DNA of 41,520 bases, from NCBI GenBank assembly GCA_944388775.1, contig CALXKC010000006.1, forward strand, positions 1 to 41,520, read 5' to 3'. The DNA is from an uncultured Clostridia bacterium (GTDB lineage: Bacteria > Bacillota > Clostridia > TANB77 > CAG-508). The notes beneath the pieces are model-generated. The model did no database searches and was not told the DNA's origin. It saw only the letters and a list, made by a program, of their open reading frames with translations. Of this stretch, positions 1 to 8,088 are shown in pieces. Both the position numbers and the translations under genes were made by a program. Position 1 is the stretch's first letter. The number at the start of each line of letters is the position of its first letter.

Positions 1-45
1 AACATATTTCATATGCTTTTTCTAGTTTTTAAATATTTACATAAA

Positions 46-74
46 TTGACTTTTCGCTAGAAATTTGGTACAAT
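46..74 (+). promoter_or_regulatory. Sigma-A promoter of the 204-1787 gene
   Basis: TTGACT (46-51) and TACAAT (69-74) are separated by exactly 17 bases. A small perfect hairpin follows in the leader (arms 100-107 and 115-122). A second SD-like GAAAGGAG lies at 153-160 ahead of the real ribosome binding site at about 188-195. Confidence 0.75.
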
Positions 75-203
75 ATATTCGGTATTTGGTGTAGTATATA
101 TCAAAGTCAGATTTACTTTGATAGATGTGTATATGCACAAATACACTATTATGAAAGGAGATAAAAACTATTAATTAAAAATATTGAAAAGGAGGATGTT
201 ATA

Positions 204-1787
204 TTGAAACGAGGGTTATTAAAATTAGTACCTACACGGTATCTATGCCCATATTGTGGTGAATGGCATTCTTGGGGTACACATGAATTAATCTATTACA
301 ATTCAAGCTGTAAAGCAAGGTTTACTCCACATTATTCTGATGATGAATATAGAATTTATCTCAATGAAAATCGCCTTTATTATTACGTTTCAAGCCCGTG
401 TAGTCAAGTTGATTATTCAGTCAGCGGAAGTATCGATATTTCACATATTCATGAAAGTATAGATGAACCAATTGTTACTTTTGAGACTGACTTTGTAACG
501 AGTAGCACGATTCATAATACTGAATGTAGAAGCCATTGTAGTTTTTCTGATGATTGTAATTTTAGCAGATTATGTACTAGTGGCGATGGGCGTCATATAA
601 AAGTCAAATTTGGATTTGAATTTGAAGAAGATGATTACAACAGAATTGTCAAACCGGCTCTCCTTGCACGTAAGGAGAAAGAGCTTGAAGAACGTGAAGC
701 GACACTTGAACTCAAAGAAGCAGAACTCGAGAGTCGTGAAGCTATTATAAGGCAGAATGAAACTATCTTAAAACAAACAATGGAGGATTCAACTATGGAA
801 AAAACAAGGAAGGTAACAAAAACAACTATCTGGGATCAGCTCTACAAACATGCACCGGAAGAAAATATCGAGATATTAAAAGAGTGGGCCAGCAAATACA
901 AACCCACATTAAAGTGGGCTATGCCGGTAATAAGCATTTATGCTGCTTATCGGATTCTGAACTCTAAGGATTCCAATCTTACTGTCGAAAATATTGACGG
1001 CGAGTGCGAAAAAAAGCTTGGGTTCAGCCTTGACCTTCTTAAAGACAAAAAAGCTCTCAGTGAGCTGATGGTCCTTGGTGGTTTGTCTGCTGGGGCATAT
1101 GCAGCTATAAAAGCTGTTTCAGCTATCTACAAAAAAGATGATGAAACAGATGTGTCTGTGGAGGAAATAGAAGCAGGCATGGACAAGCTGGACGGAGTTT
1201 CTAAAAAATTTGGCTGGATTCAGCCTAAAACTGAAGCATTGCTTCCTATCGCAACTTCTGTCATCATTGTATATGTGATGACTCAGAAACCCAAATGGTT
1301 CGAAGTTGTAAAAGATAAAGCAAGCAAACTTGGTGGAAACTTATCTACCAGAGCATCAGTGTATCTTGATATGGCGAAACTCTTTGTCGCTGACAAGCTG
1401 CACATTGATCTGAACAATGAAGAGGATGCTCAGAAATTTAAGAAATTTGCACTTCTTGGAGCAATTGTCGGTGTCGGGGCTCTTATCTACGGAAAGAAAA
1501 TTTTCGGAGATAAAGCTGTTTCCGAAGATGGTGAAGCAAAGAACGAAAGAAATGAAAAGCTTGAAGCTTTCATCTCTCAGGTACTTTCTATCATGGAAAA
1601 ACTTATGCCGACAGCTTTTGCTGGAGCTACAACCTTCTTGGTTACTAAACATGTGCTGAAAGCTAAAGAAGATGTAGTTGATGTTGAAGCTAACGAAGAA
1701 GCTTCTCCTGAAGAGGCAGAAGAAAAAGCAACTCCTGAAGCTGAAGAAACTGTTCCTGCTTCTACCAAGGAAGTAGATGAGAAATAG
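204..1787 (+). CDS. Unrecognised membrane protein with Cys-rich N-terminus and coiled coil
   Basis: I do not recognise this 527-residue protein. The N-terminal 125 residues look metal-binding: C15-x2-C18 in the stretch LCPYCGEWH, then further cysteines near 36, 66 and a cluster at about 108-124. Residues ~150-195 form a charged coiled coil full of Lys and Glu. The C-terminal part has several hydrophobic segments rich in Gly and Ala (about 232-250, 285-305, 350-368, 415-435 and 475-490) and an acidic Glu/Ala tail. The start is a TTG with AAGGAGG about eight bases upstream. The gene stands alone, convergent with tsf, between its own promoter and a strong hairpin. Its base composition is clearly richer in G and C than tsf or rpsB, suggesting separate origin. 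A strong internal start at codon 198 may give a second, membrane-only product. Confidence 0.75.
   Translation: MKRGLLKLVPTRYLCPYCGEWHSWGTHELIYYNSSCKARFTPHYSDDEYRIYLNENRLYYYVSSPCSQVDYSVSGSIDISHIHESIDEPIVTFETDFVTSSTIHNTECRSHCSFSDDCNFSRLCTSGDGRHIKVKFGFEFEEDDYNRIVKPALLARKEKELEEREATLELKEAELESREAIIRQNETILKQTMEDSTMEKTRKVTKTTIWDQLYKHAPEENIEILKEWASKYKPTLKWAMPVISIYAAYRILNSKDSNLTVENIDGECEKKLGFSLDLLKDKKALSELMVLGGLSAGAYAAIKAVSAIYKKDDETDVSVEEIEAGMDKLDGVSKKFGWIQPKTEALLPIATSVIIVYVMTQKPKWFEVVKDKASKLGGNLSTRASVYLDMAKLFVADKLHIDLNNEEDAQKFKKFALLGAIVGVGALIYGKKIFGDKAVSEDGEAKNERNEKLEAFISQVLSIMEKLMPTAFAGATTFLVTKHVLKAKEDVVDVEANEEASPEEAEEKATPEAEETVPASTKEVDEK
782..797 (+). promoter_or_regulatory. Internal ribosome binding site and ATG within the 204-1787 gene
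   Basis: GGAGG at 782-786 is followed eight bases later by an in-frame ATG at 795, which is codon 198. It lies exactly at the boundary between the Cys-rich/coiled-coil half and the hydrophobic half. This spacing is as good as that of the annotated TTG start, so a shorter product beginning MEKTRK is plausible. Confidence 0.5.
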
Positions 1788-1816
1788 TTTAATTAAATAA
1801 TAGTTTTTATCTCACT

Positions 1817-1851
1817 GAATAGACCCTAGGGCAGTGCCCTAGGGTCTATTC
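1817..1851. terminator. Perfect hairpin between the convergent 204-1787 gene and tsf
   Basis: Two 17-base arms are perfectly complementary around a single central base and contain CCCTAGGG on each side. The T-tract is weak (TGTCTTTT), but the stem is very strong. The position between two converging stop codons fits a two-way terminator. Confidence 0.75.
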
Positions 1852-1881
1852 CATGTCTTTTCAGACATATAAAGTATCTCT

Positions 1882-2763
1882 TTAAATTCCTGCTTGTTTT
1901 CTAACTTCTTCAGCAAAATTTTCTTCTTTTTTCTCGATTCCTTCACCTTTTTCAAATCTTGCAAATTCTACTACTTCTGCGTCATTTTCTTTTAATACTT
2001 GTGATACTTTTTTATTTGGATCTTTAACAAATGCTTGGTCTACTAAACAAATTTCACTAAAGAATTTTCCAATTCTTCCTTGTACTATTTTTTCTGCAAT
2101 TGCTTCTGGTTTTCCTTCATTCATTGTTTGAGCTTTTAATATTTCTTTTTCTTTTTCAACTCTTTCTGCAGGAACTGATTGTTCATTTAAATATTCTGGT
2201 CTTGCTGCTGCAATTTGCATACAAATGTCTTTTGCAACTTCTGGAGTTCCTTTTTTCATATTTACTAAAACTGCTATTTTTCCATCTCCATGGATGTATT
2301 TTTCAACTAATCCTTCAGATTCAAATCTTGCAAATCTTCTTACAGTCATATTTTCTCCAATTTTAGCTATTTTATCAACTAAAACTTCATTAACTGTTTT
2401 TCCTGGTACTTCAATTGAATCTTGTGCTAATAGTTCTTCAACATCTTTTGGATTTTTTTCTACCACTTGTTTTGCAACATTCATTACGAATGTTTTAAAT
2501 TCTTCATTTTTTGCTACGAAATCTGTTTCTGAATTAACTTCTACAATTGCTCCTACTTTTCCATCTTCTGAAATATATGCTTCAACTAATCCTTCTGCAG
2601 CAATTCTTCCAGATTTTTTAGCTGCTTTTGCTATTCCTCTTTCACGTAATAATTCAATTGCTTTTTCCATATCTCCATCTGTTTCTGTTAAAACTTTTTT
2701 GCAGTCCATCATACCTGCACCTGTTTTTTCTCTTAGTTCTTTAACTAAACTTGCTGTAACCAT
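1882..2763 (-). CDS. tsf: Translation elongation factor Ts
   Basis: This 293-residue protein is EF-Ts, the guanine-nucleotide exchange factor that recycles EF-Tu-GDP in the cytoplasm. The N-terminal UBA-like segment ([19 protein letters not shown]) and the exchange core [12 protein letters not shown] at about residues 79-90 are intact, and the length is normal for the Firmicutes form. The start has AAAGGAGG seven bases upstream. It follows rpsB on the same strand, the usual rpsB-tsf order. Here the two are separated by 218 bases holding a nested palindrome instead of the short gap seen in many genomes, so the pair may be partly uncoupled. Confidence 0.98.
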   Translation of the reverse strand: MVTASLVKELREKTGAGMMDCKKVLTETDGDMEKAIELLRERGIAKAAKKSGRIAAEGLVEAYISEDGKVGAIVEVNSETDFVAKNEEFKTFVMNVAKQVVEKNPKDVEELLAQDSIEVPGKTVNEVLVDKIAKIGENMTVRRFARFESEGLVEKYIHGDGKIAVLVNMKKGTPEVAKDICMQIAAARPEYLNEQSVPAERVEKEKEILKAQTMNEGKPEAIAEKIVQGRIGKFFSEICLVDQAFVKDPNKKVSQVLKENDAEVVEFARFEKGEGIEKKEENFAEEVRKQAGI

Positions 2764-2885
2764 CTTAAATTCCTCCTTTTATTTTAAGATAAGGGACACT
2801 TTTTATTAGAAAATCTAATTACTATATTAAAAAATGCCCCTTTCTTTAATTTATATCTTTTTATAATTTTGTTGGAAAAGAATTA

Positions 2886-2977
2886 AATTTTGGCAAGGAA
2901 AATTTTATTTAAAAGGCAAGGGCGCATACTTTTTGTATGTAATCGCGTTTTAAATGAAATTTGACGTAGCCAAAATT
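2886..2977. repeat. Nested palindrome type B, copy 1 (rpsB-tsf gap)
   Basis: The outer arms are 2886-2894 and 2969-2977 (AATTTTGGC and its complement). The inner arms are 2900-2914 and 2948-2962, 15 bases with one T/G change. The terminal hairpin is CATAC-TTTTT-GTATG inside a GC-rich cap. The joints are asymmetric, with AAGG on the left and GACGTA on the right. It resembles the element at 28477-28604 in layout and in its GGCG-TAC-loop-GTA cap. Confidence 0.6.
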
Positions 2978-2981
2978 GTAA

Positions 2982-3770
2982 TTATTTTTCAACAGATTCT
3001 TCTTCAGCTGTTTCAACAACTTCCTCAATACTTGTAGGTTCTTCAGTTTCTACTTGTTCTTCAGCTTCTGCTTCAGGTTCGAAACTTTCTCCTTGTTTTC
3101 CTTCAATAACTGCGTTTGCTATAACATCTGCAATTAAGCTAACTGCTCTTATAGCGTCATCATTTCCTGGAATTGGGTAATCCACTTCTTCTGGATTACA
3201 GTTTGTATCTACTAATCCTACTACTGGAATTCCTAATTTTTTAGCTTCTAATACAGCTATTCTTTCTTTTTTAGGATCTACTAAGAAAATAACTCCTGGT
3301 AATTTATCCATTTCTTTGATTCCACCTAAGTTTCTTTCTAGTTTTTCCATTTCTTTTTTAAGTAAGATTACTTCTTTTTTAGGTAATACATCAAATGTTC
3401 CATCTTCTGCCATTGTTTCTAAGTCTTTTAATCTTTGTACTCTTGCACGGATTGTTTCAAAGTTTGTTAGCATTCCTCCTAACCATCTTTGATCAACATA
3501 GTACATTCCACATTTGATTGCTGCTTCTTTCATGCATTCTTGTGCTTGTTTTTTTGTTCCTACGAATAGAACTGTTTTCCCTTCTTCTGCTTGTTCTTTG
3601 ATGAATGCATATGCTTCATCTAATTTTTTTGATGTTTTTTGTAAATCGATGATGTGAATTCCGTTTCTAGCTTGGAATATGTATTCAGCCATTTTAGGAT
3701 CCCATCTTCTTGTTTGGTGTCCAAAGTGTACACCTGCTTCAAGTAATTGTTTCATTGCAACTACTGCCAT
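2982..3770 (-). CDS. rpsB: 30S ribosomal protein S2
   Basis: This 262-residue protein is S2, which joins the 30S subunit late and helps to dock S1-like functions. The family signature starts at once: [22 protein letters not shown], then [26 protein letters not shown] and the [12 protein letters not shown] segment. The last ~35 residues are an acidic Glu/Val tail beyond the conserved fold. AGGGAGG lies upstream of the ATG. A sigma-A promoter and a ~110-base leader precede it, and tsf follows on the same strand. Confidence 0.98.
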   Translation of the reverse strand: MAVVAMKQLLEAGVHFGHQTRRWDPKMAEYIFQARNGIHIIDLQKTSKKLDEAYAFIKEQAEEGKTVLFVGTKKQAQECMKEAAIKCGMYYVDQRWLGGMLTNFETIRARVQRLKDLETMAEDGTFDVLPKKEVILLKKEMEKLERNLGGIKEMDKLPGVIFLVDPKKERIAVLEAKKLGIPVVGLVDTNCNPEEVDYPIPGNDDAIRAVSLIADVIANAVIEGKQGESFEPEAEAEEQVETEEPTSIEEVVETAEEESVEK

Positions 3771-3802
3771 TTTTTATTCCTCCCTTTTTGTTATTTCTTC
3801 CA

Positions 3803-3838
3803 CCTTAAGTTTTTGTTTCTTAGGACCTTTTTTTAAGG
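3803..3838 (-). promoter_or_regulatory. Structured rpsB leader hairpin
   Basis: In the rpsB transcript, CCUUAA (from 3838 downward) pairs with UUAAGG (3808-3803) just upstream of the ribosome binding site. A GGUCCUAAG segment lies in the loop. Autogenous S2 leaders are known in bacteria, but I cannot assign this one to a named family. Confidence 0.35.
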
Positions 3839-3881
3839 CACTTCCCGTAAAACTAGCTTAGGTGTGTTTAATACGCACATT

Positions 3882-3910
3882 ATTGTATCAGATTTTTTTA
3901 TAAAAATCAA
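3882..3910 (-). promoter_or_regulatory. Sigma-A promoter of rpsB-tsf
   Basis: On the minus strand, TTGATT (3910-3905) and TACAAT (3887-3882) are separated by 17 bases, giving a leader of about 110 bases. Confidence 0.75.
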
Positions 3911-3978
3911 GTGTTTTATTGCTATTTTTCACTTTTTATTATATAATGTCAATACAATTCAAAGCTAATCTGATAATT

Positions 3979-4102
3979 ACTAATGATATATTTATATATT
4001 TTTCCGTAATCCCCATTCAAGAAAATGTAATTCACATACGTTCAAACATTTTCTAGAAAGGTCCCCACAATATACTTCAAAATATATAAATATATCATTA
4101 GT
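3979..4102. repeat. Nested palindrome type C with 24-bp perfect outer arms
   Basis: The outer arms 3979-4002 and 4079-4102 are 24 bases long and perfectly complementary, all A/T except a few bases. The inner arms are AGAAAATGT (4020-4028) and ACATTTTCT (4046-4054). The left joint (4003-4019) contains TCCCC and the right joint (4055-4078) contains GTCCCC. The layout is the same as the type A elements, but the joint words differ. It fills most of the gap between the rpsB promoter and the DUF1653 gene. Confidence 0.7.
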
Positions 4103-4167
4103 TAATCACAAATATCAAATGGTTATGAATTGTGAATAATGTTATCACGAGAAAGGATTGTGAGAAA

Positions 4168-4431
4168 ATGAAAGAAGTAAAAATTGGACGAGTTTACCGT
4201 CATTTCAAAGGTAATTATTATTTCGTAGAAAATGTGGCTTATGACTCGGAAACTAAAGAAAGAATGGTAGTTTACAAACCTTTATATAATAGAGATGATG
4301 GACGCTTCATTTGGGTAAGACCTGAGAAAATGTTTTTAGAAGAAATACCTGAAAGACCTGATAACATTACTGGTCAAAAGGTAAGATTTGAATTAGTAGA
4401 TGATATCGAAAAGAACTATTTAAAAGATTAA
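4168..4431 (+). CDS. DUF1653 family small protein
   Basis: This 87-residue protein of unknown function matches DUF1653. The diagnostic run is KIGRVYRHFKGNYYFVENVA, then SETKERMVVYKPLYN and IWVRPEKMFLEEI, which covers the single small beta domain of the family. I chose the ATG at 4168, with AAAGGA ten bases upstream, over an in-frame ATG at 4132 without a site and without family homology ahead of it. It sits directly upstream of serS on the same strand. Confidence 0.85.
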   Translation: MKEVKIGRVYRHFKGNYYFVENVAYDSETKERMVVYKPLYNRDDGRFIWVRPEKMFLEEIPERPDNITGQKVRFELVDDIEKNYLKD

Positions 4432-4456
4432 TAGATTTGGGCAAAATTTTAAAGAT

Positions 4457-4511
4457 GTGTCCCAAAATGGACAAAAATGTCCAAAAAGAAACGTCCCCAA
4501 ATGGACAAAAG
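4457..4511. repeat. GTCCC/GGACA-rich intergenic repeat before serS
   Basis: Three copies of the short word TGGACA or TGTCC occur here, forming small hairpins. AGAAACGTCCC (4487-4497) is the exact reverse complement of GGGACGTTTCT at 5806-5816, just past the serS stop. serS is therefore bracketed by an inverted repeat. Confidence 0.6.
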
Positions 4512-4522
4512 GAGGATAATTT

Positions 4523-5806
4523 ATGATAGATATTAAATTTTTAAGAGAAAATCCTGATATTGTAAAGGAAAATATAAAGAAAAAATTTCAAGACCAAAAA
4601 TTGCCTATGGTTGATGAAGTTATTGAATTAGATAAGAAAAATAGAGAGGCTCAATTAAATGGTGATAATTTAAGAGCTGAAAGAAAAAGTTTAAGTTCAA
4701 AAATTGGTGAACTTATGAAAGCTGGAAATAAAGATGATGCTGAAAAAATAAAAGCACAAGTTCAGGAAATTAATAGTAAATTAGAAGAAAATGAAAAGTT
4801 AGAAAGTCAATATTCAGAAGAAATCAAAACTAGAATGATGAAAATCCCAAATATTATGCATGAATCAGTTCCTATTGGTAAAGATGATAGCGAAAATGTT
4901 GAAATTCAAAAATTTGGTGAACCAGTTGTTCCAGATTATGAAATTCCTTTTCATGGTGAAATATTAGAAAATTTAGGTGGATTAGATTTAGATAGTGCAA
5001 GACGTGTTTCTGGAAATGGTTTTTACTATTTGTTAGGTGATGTTGCAAGACTTCATTCTGCTGTTTTAACTTATGCAAGAGATTTTATGATTAATAAAGG
5101 ATTTACTTATTGTATTCCACCATATATGATTAGATCAGATGTCGTTACTGGTGTTATGAGTTTTGAAGAAATGGATGCAATGATGTATAAAATTGAAGGT
5201 GAAGATTTATATTTAATCGGTACTTCTGAACATTCAATGATTGGAAAATTTAAAGACCAAATTTTGAGAAAAGAAGATATGCCTTATACGATGACTTCAT
5301 ATTCTCCTTGCTTTAGAAAAGAAAAAGGTGCTCATGGTATAGAAGAGCGTGGAGTTTATAGAATTCACCAATTTGAAAAACAGGAAATGATTGTTGTTTG
5401 TGAGCCAGAAGATAGCTGGAATTGGTATGATAAGATGTGGTCTTATACAGTTGAATTCTTTAGAAGTATGAATATTCCTGTTAGAACTTTGGAATGTTGT
5501 TCTGGAGATTTAGCTGATTTAAAAGCAAAATCTTGTGATGTTGAAGCATGGTCTCCAAGACAAAAGAAATATTTTGAAGTTGGTAGTTGTTCTAATCTAA
5601 CAGATGCTCAAGCTCGTAGATTAGGTATTAGAATTAAAGGCGAAAAGGGTAATTATTTTGCTCATACTTTGAATAATACTGTTGTTGCCCCACCTCGTAT
5701 GCTTATTGCTATTGTGGAGAATAATTATCAACCTGATGGTAGTGTTATTGTTCCAGAGGTTTTAAGACCTTATATGGGTGGACTTGAGAAAATAATGTCT
5801 CATTAG
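4523..5806 (+). CDS. serS: Seryl-tRNA synthetase
   Basis: This 427-residue class II enzyme charges tRNA-Ser (and tRNA-Sec where present) with serine. Residues ~1-105 form the long antiparallel coiled-coil arm that grips the tRNA variable loop. The catalytic domain has motif 2 (CFRKEKGAHGIEERGVYRIHQFEKQEM region, about 255-285) and motif 3 (PPRMLIAIVENN near 390). Full length for the family. The start has AAAAGGAGG eight bases upstream. No T-box leader is visible in the 91-base gap before it. The stop codon TAG overlaps the first G of a flanking repeat. Confidence 0.98.
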   Translation: MIDIKFLRENPDIVKENIKKKFQDQKLPMVDEVIELDKKNREAQLNGDNLRAERKSLSSKIGELMKAGNKDDAEKIKAQVQEINSKLEENEKLESQYSEEIKTRMMKIPNIMHESVPIGKDDSENVEIQKFGEPVVPDYEIPFHGEILENLGGLDLDSARRVSGNGFYYLLGDVARLHSAVLTYARDFMINKGFTYCIPPYMIRSDVVTGVMSFEEMDAMMYKIEGEDLYLIGTSEHSMIGKFKDQILRKEDMPYTMTSYSPCFRKEKGAHGIEERGVYRIHQFEKQEMIVVCEPEDSWNWYDKMWSYTVEFFRSMNIPVRTLECCSGDLADLKAKSCDVEAWSPRQKKYFEVGSCSNLTDAQARRLGIRIKGEKGNYFAHTLNNTVVAPPRMLIAIVENNYQPDGSVIVPEVLRPYMGGLEKIMSH

Positions 5807-5848
5807 GGACGTTTCTCATGCGACATTTTTTATAGAATATTTTTATAT

Positions 5849-5888
5849 AACATCTATAATTGTTAATATTTATAGGTGTTATTTTTTT
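5849..5888 (+). terminator. Terminator of serS
   Basis: The arms AACATCTATA (5849-5858) and TATAGGTGTT (5871-5880) pair with one G-T, followed by a T7 run. Confidence 0.75.
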
Positions 5889-5913
5889 ACCTCGAATTGT
5901 TATATTATTTTTC

Positions 5914-5942
5914 TTGCTTTTTTTATGTTTCCATGTTATACT
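5914..5942 (+). promoter_or_regulatory. Sigma-A promoter of purA
   Basis: TTGCTT (5914-5919) and TATACT (5937-5942) are separated by 17 bases. The transcript leader would be about 65 bases. No purine riboswitch fold is evident in it. Confidence 0.65.
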
Positions 5943-6011
5943 TTTTCCGTAAGTTTTTATGGTAACTCAACAACAAATAAGTATTTCTTATTTTCAAAAG
6001 GAGTGGACATT

Positions 6012-7364
6012 ATGAATAAGTGTGTAACAGTTATTGTAGGAACAAAATGGGGCGATGAAGGTAAAGGTAAAATCGCTGCAAGAGAAGCAAAAGATGCCGA
6101 CCTTGTCATCCGGGCTACCGGTGGAGCTAATGCGGGTCATACTGTTGTATACAAAGGTGAGAAATTAGCTTTACATTTGGTTCCCGGTGGTATCGTTTAC
6201 CCTCAGACCACATGTATCATTGGACCTGGTACTGTAATCGACCCTGACGTACTTTGGTCTGAAATACAAATGTTAAAAAATTGTGGTGTTTTTGACGTTG
6301 AAGGCAGATTAAAAATTAGCGGTCGTGCTCATGTAATTCTTCCTTATCACAAAGATTTAGACGAATTGCATGAAAAGATGAAGAAACACCCTGTTGGTAC
6401 AACTAAACGAGGTATTGGTCCTTGCTATTCAGACAAAGCTAACAGAATCGGCATCAGAATGTATGACCTTCTTCTTCCTGAAATTGAACTTGAGAAAAAG
6501 ATTAAAGAAGCTACTAAACTTCATAATCAGGCATTTAAGGAAAATGGGATGGAAGAAAAGATTATAGATGTTAGAAAGTTAGCAATTCGTTGTCGCTTAC
6601 TCGGCTTAAGACTTGAACGATGCATTACAGACATTGCACCAATTATTGCTGATAAGATTTGCTACAACAAAAAAATTGTTGTTGAAGGTGCGCAGGCTTT
6701 CAGACTGGATTTGGACCATGGAGATTATCCAATGGTTACAAGCTCACATCCTGTAACAGCTGGAACACTTTGTGGTGCAGCTTTGCCTCCTCAGGCGTTA
6801 AAAACCGTTATAGGTATCGATAAGGCTTATAACAGTCGTGTTGGAAATGGTCCATTTCCAACAGAGCTTCCTGCATCCATCGATGAGAATGGAAATGTTA
6901 TTAAAGGTGCTAAACCTTTAGAAGGTGATGTTGTTCGTGATCTTGGTCATGAATACGGAACAACAACAGGTAGACCGCGTAGATGTGGATGGATGGACGC
7001 CGTTATTCTACGTTCAGCTAAATACACTTCAGGAATTGATTACTTGTGTATCAATCATCTTGATACATTAGGAGAAATCGGTAACAAACTTGGATATGTG
7101 AAGGTTTGTGTTGGCTATCTTTATCAGGGGCACATGATTGATTTTTACCCTGATGACATTGAGCTCACACATGAAATTCCTGAGCCTATTTATGAAACTT
7201 TAAATGGTGGCTGGACAATCGATTCTTCCTGCGAAACTTATGAAGACTTGCCTGAATTAGCAAAAGCTTTCATAAAAATCGTTGAAGATGCATCTGGTAT
7301 ACCGGTTAAGTATTTAGGCACAGGACCTGCCAATGATGATCTCATTGTGAGAGAAGATGTTTAA
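6012..7364 (+). CDS. purA: Divergent adenylosuccinate synthetase
   Basis: This 450-residue protein is an adenylosuccinate synthetase, which joins IMP and aspartate using GTP in the first step from IMP to AMP. The loop GTKWGDEGKGK carries the catalytic Asp15, and GGANAGHTV supplies His43. KRGIGPCYSDKANRIGIR, GAQAFRLDLDHGDYPMVTSS and KAYNSRVGNGPFPTEL follow. Departures from the common bacterial form include VTSSHPVTAG in place of VTSSNTTAGG and a C-terminal GTGPANDDLIV where GPDR-type guanine-binding ends are usual. It is about 20 residues longer than typical. The ATG at 6012 has AAAAGGAG ten bases upstream, and homology begins there. The gene is monocistronic, has its own promoter and terminator, and its GC and codon style differ from serS and ysxC, suggesting transfer. 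Confidence 0.93.
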   Translation: MNKCVTVIVGTKWGDEGKGKIAAREAKDADLVIRATGGANAGHTVVYKGEKLALHLVPGGIVYPQTTCIIGPGTVIDPDVLWSEIQMLKNCGVFDVEGRLKISGRAHVILPYHKDLDELHEKMKKHPVGTTKRGIGPCYSDKANRIGIRMYDLLLPEIELEKKIKEATKLHNQAFKENGMEEKIIDVRKLAIRCRLLGLRLERCITDIAPIIADKICYNKKIVVEGAQAFRLDLDHGDYPMVTSSHPVTAGTLCGAALPPQALKTVIGIDKAYNSRVGNGPFPTELPASIDENGNVIKGAKPLEGDVVRDLGHEYGTTTGRPRRCGWMDAVILRSAKYTSGIDYLCINHLDTLGEIGNKLGYVKVCVGYLYQGHMIDFYPDDIELTHEIPEPIYETLNGGWTIDSSCETYEDLPELAKAFIKIVEDASGIPVKYLGTGPANDDLIVREDV

Positions 7365-7406
7365 AACAATTTTTTAACTGTTACCATTAAACTTACAAAT
7401 TGAGTT

Positions 7407-7450
7407 ACAAAGAAGAGGGCTTTTCATTATGAAATAGCTCTCTTCTTTGT
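7407..7450 (+). terminator. Terminator of purA
   Basis: The 15-base arms 7407-7421 and 7436-7450 (ACAAAGAAGAGGGCT and AGCTCTCTTCTTTGT) pair with one G-T. The loop is T-rich. Confidence 0.75.
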
Positions 7451-7457
7451 TGTAAAA

Positions 7458-7486
7458 TTGACATAATTTTCTTTTTGTTGTATAAT
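7458..7486 (+). promoter_or_regulatory. Full-consensus sigma-A promoter
   Basis: TTGACA (7458-7463), 17 bases, TATAAT (7481-7486). Both hexamers are perfect, the strongest-looking promoter in the window apart from that of hsp20. It drives the small gene at 7533. Confidence 0.9.
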
Positions 7487-7532
7487 ACTTATGATACTGA
7501 AAATTCATATTCAAAAAGAAAGAGAGGTTATT

Positions 7533-7946
7533 ATGTATTATCATTTTTCAACCACATCATCGCTGCCCTTTAGTAAAGGGGAAGTTGCAAGTAATCTTGC
7601 TACTATTGGATTGGAAGCTTCTTCAGAAGAAACTGAATTAGACTTTCATAAATCTTATTGTTCTGATGGTGTTACAAAAATACCGCTTTATATCGAGTCT
7701 TCCATTGATGAAGACAAATATACAGCTATTCAGAACAACATCATTAGTGTAAAACGTAATACTAAGGCCGTTTTGCTTGTGGACGATTTGGACTTTTTCA
7801 TGACTTTGCTTCATGATTCTAGGTTTCAGCATCCTGAAGAAGAACTTGAAGGAAGTTTTTGTATTCTTGATAACATGACTATTCACTGGATATCAGATGA
7901 TAACGATGTTGTCTTGGCTACAATTCAAGAATGGAAAGATGATTAA
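7533..7946 (+). CDS. Small acidic protein of unknown function
   Basis: This 137-residue protein is not recognised. It has no signal peptide, membrane segment or cysteine pair. It is acidic, with a hydrophobic patch TKAVLLVDDLDFFMTLLH in the middle and an Asp-rich C-terminus (ISDDNDVVLATIQEWKDD), and looks soluble. The ATG at 7533 has GAGAGG seven bases upstream. An upstream in-frame ATA/ATT stretch lacks a site. It is a single-gene unit between a perfect promoter and a 14-bp hairpin, and shares the richer base composition of purA and the 204-1787 gene. Confidence 0.7.
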   Translation: MYYHFSTTSSLPFSKGEVASNLATIGLEASSEETELDFHKSYCSDGVTKIPLYIESSIDEDKYTAIQNNIISVKRNTKAVLLVDDLDFFMTLLHDSRFQHPEEELEGSFCILDNMTIHWISDDNDVVLATIQEWKDD

Positions 7947-7960
7947 CAAATAATCACTTT

Positions 7961-7996
7961 TACCACATTAGATTGTTTTTTTAATCTAATGTGGTA
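7961..7996 (+). terminator. Terminator of the 7533-7946 gene
   Basis: Perfect 14-base arms TACCACATTAGATT (7961-7974) and AATCTAATGTGGTA (7983-7996) surround a loop of mostly T. Confidence 0.7.
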
Positions 7997-8042
7997 ATTT
8001 AATATTAAGATGTGTTATAATAAGTAATAATTAAATTTAAAG

Positions 8043-8075
8043 AAAGGAGAAAGTGCAATTATATCACTAGCACTT
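8043..8075 (+). promoter_or_regulatory. SD followed by a hairpin ahead of ysxC
   Basis: AAAGGAG (8043-8049) is 39 bases from the ATG at 8089, too far for normal use. Between them AAGTGC (8051-8056) pairs with GCACTT (8070-8075). Folding this stem leaves about 14 bases between the SD and the start, which would restore workable spacing. Confidence 0.4.
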
Positions 8076-8088
8076 GTATATAATTATT

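Noticed and set aside
4432..4522. T-box leader before serS (and similarly before gltX and proS)
   Set aside because: The gaps are too short or occupied by repeats. No T-box sequence or antiterminator was seen.
6012..7364. PurZ-like enzyme of base-modified phages
   Set aside because: The catalytic Asp of GDEGKGK and His in GGANAGHT are retained, as in true PurA, and no phage genes surround it.
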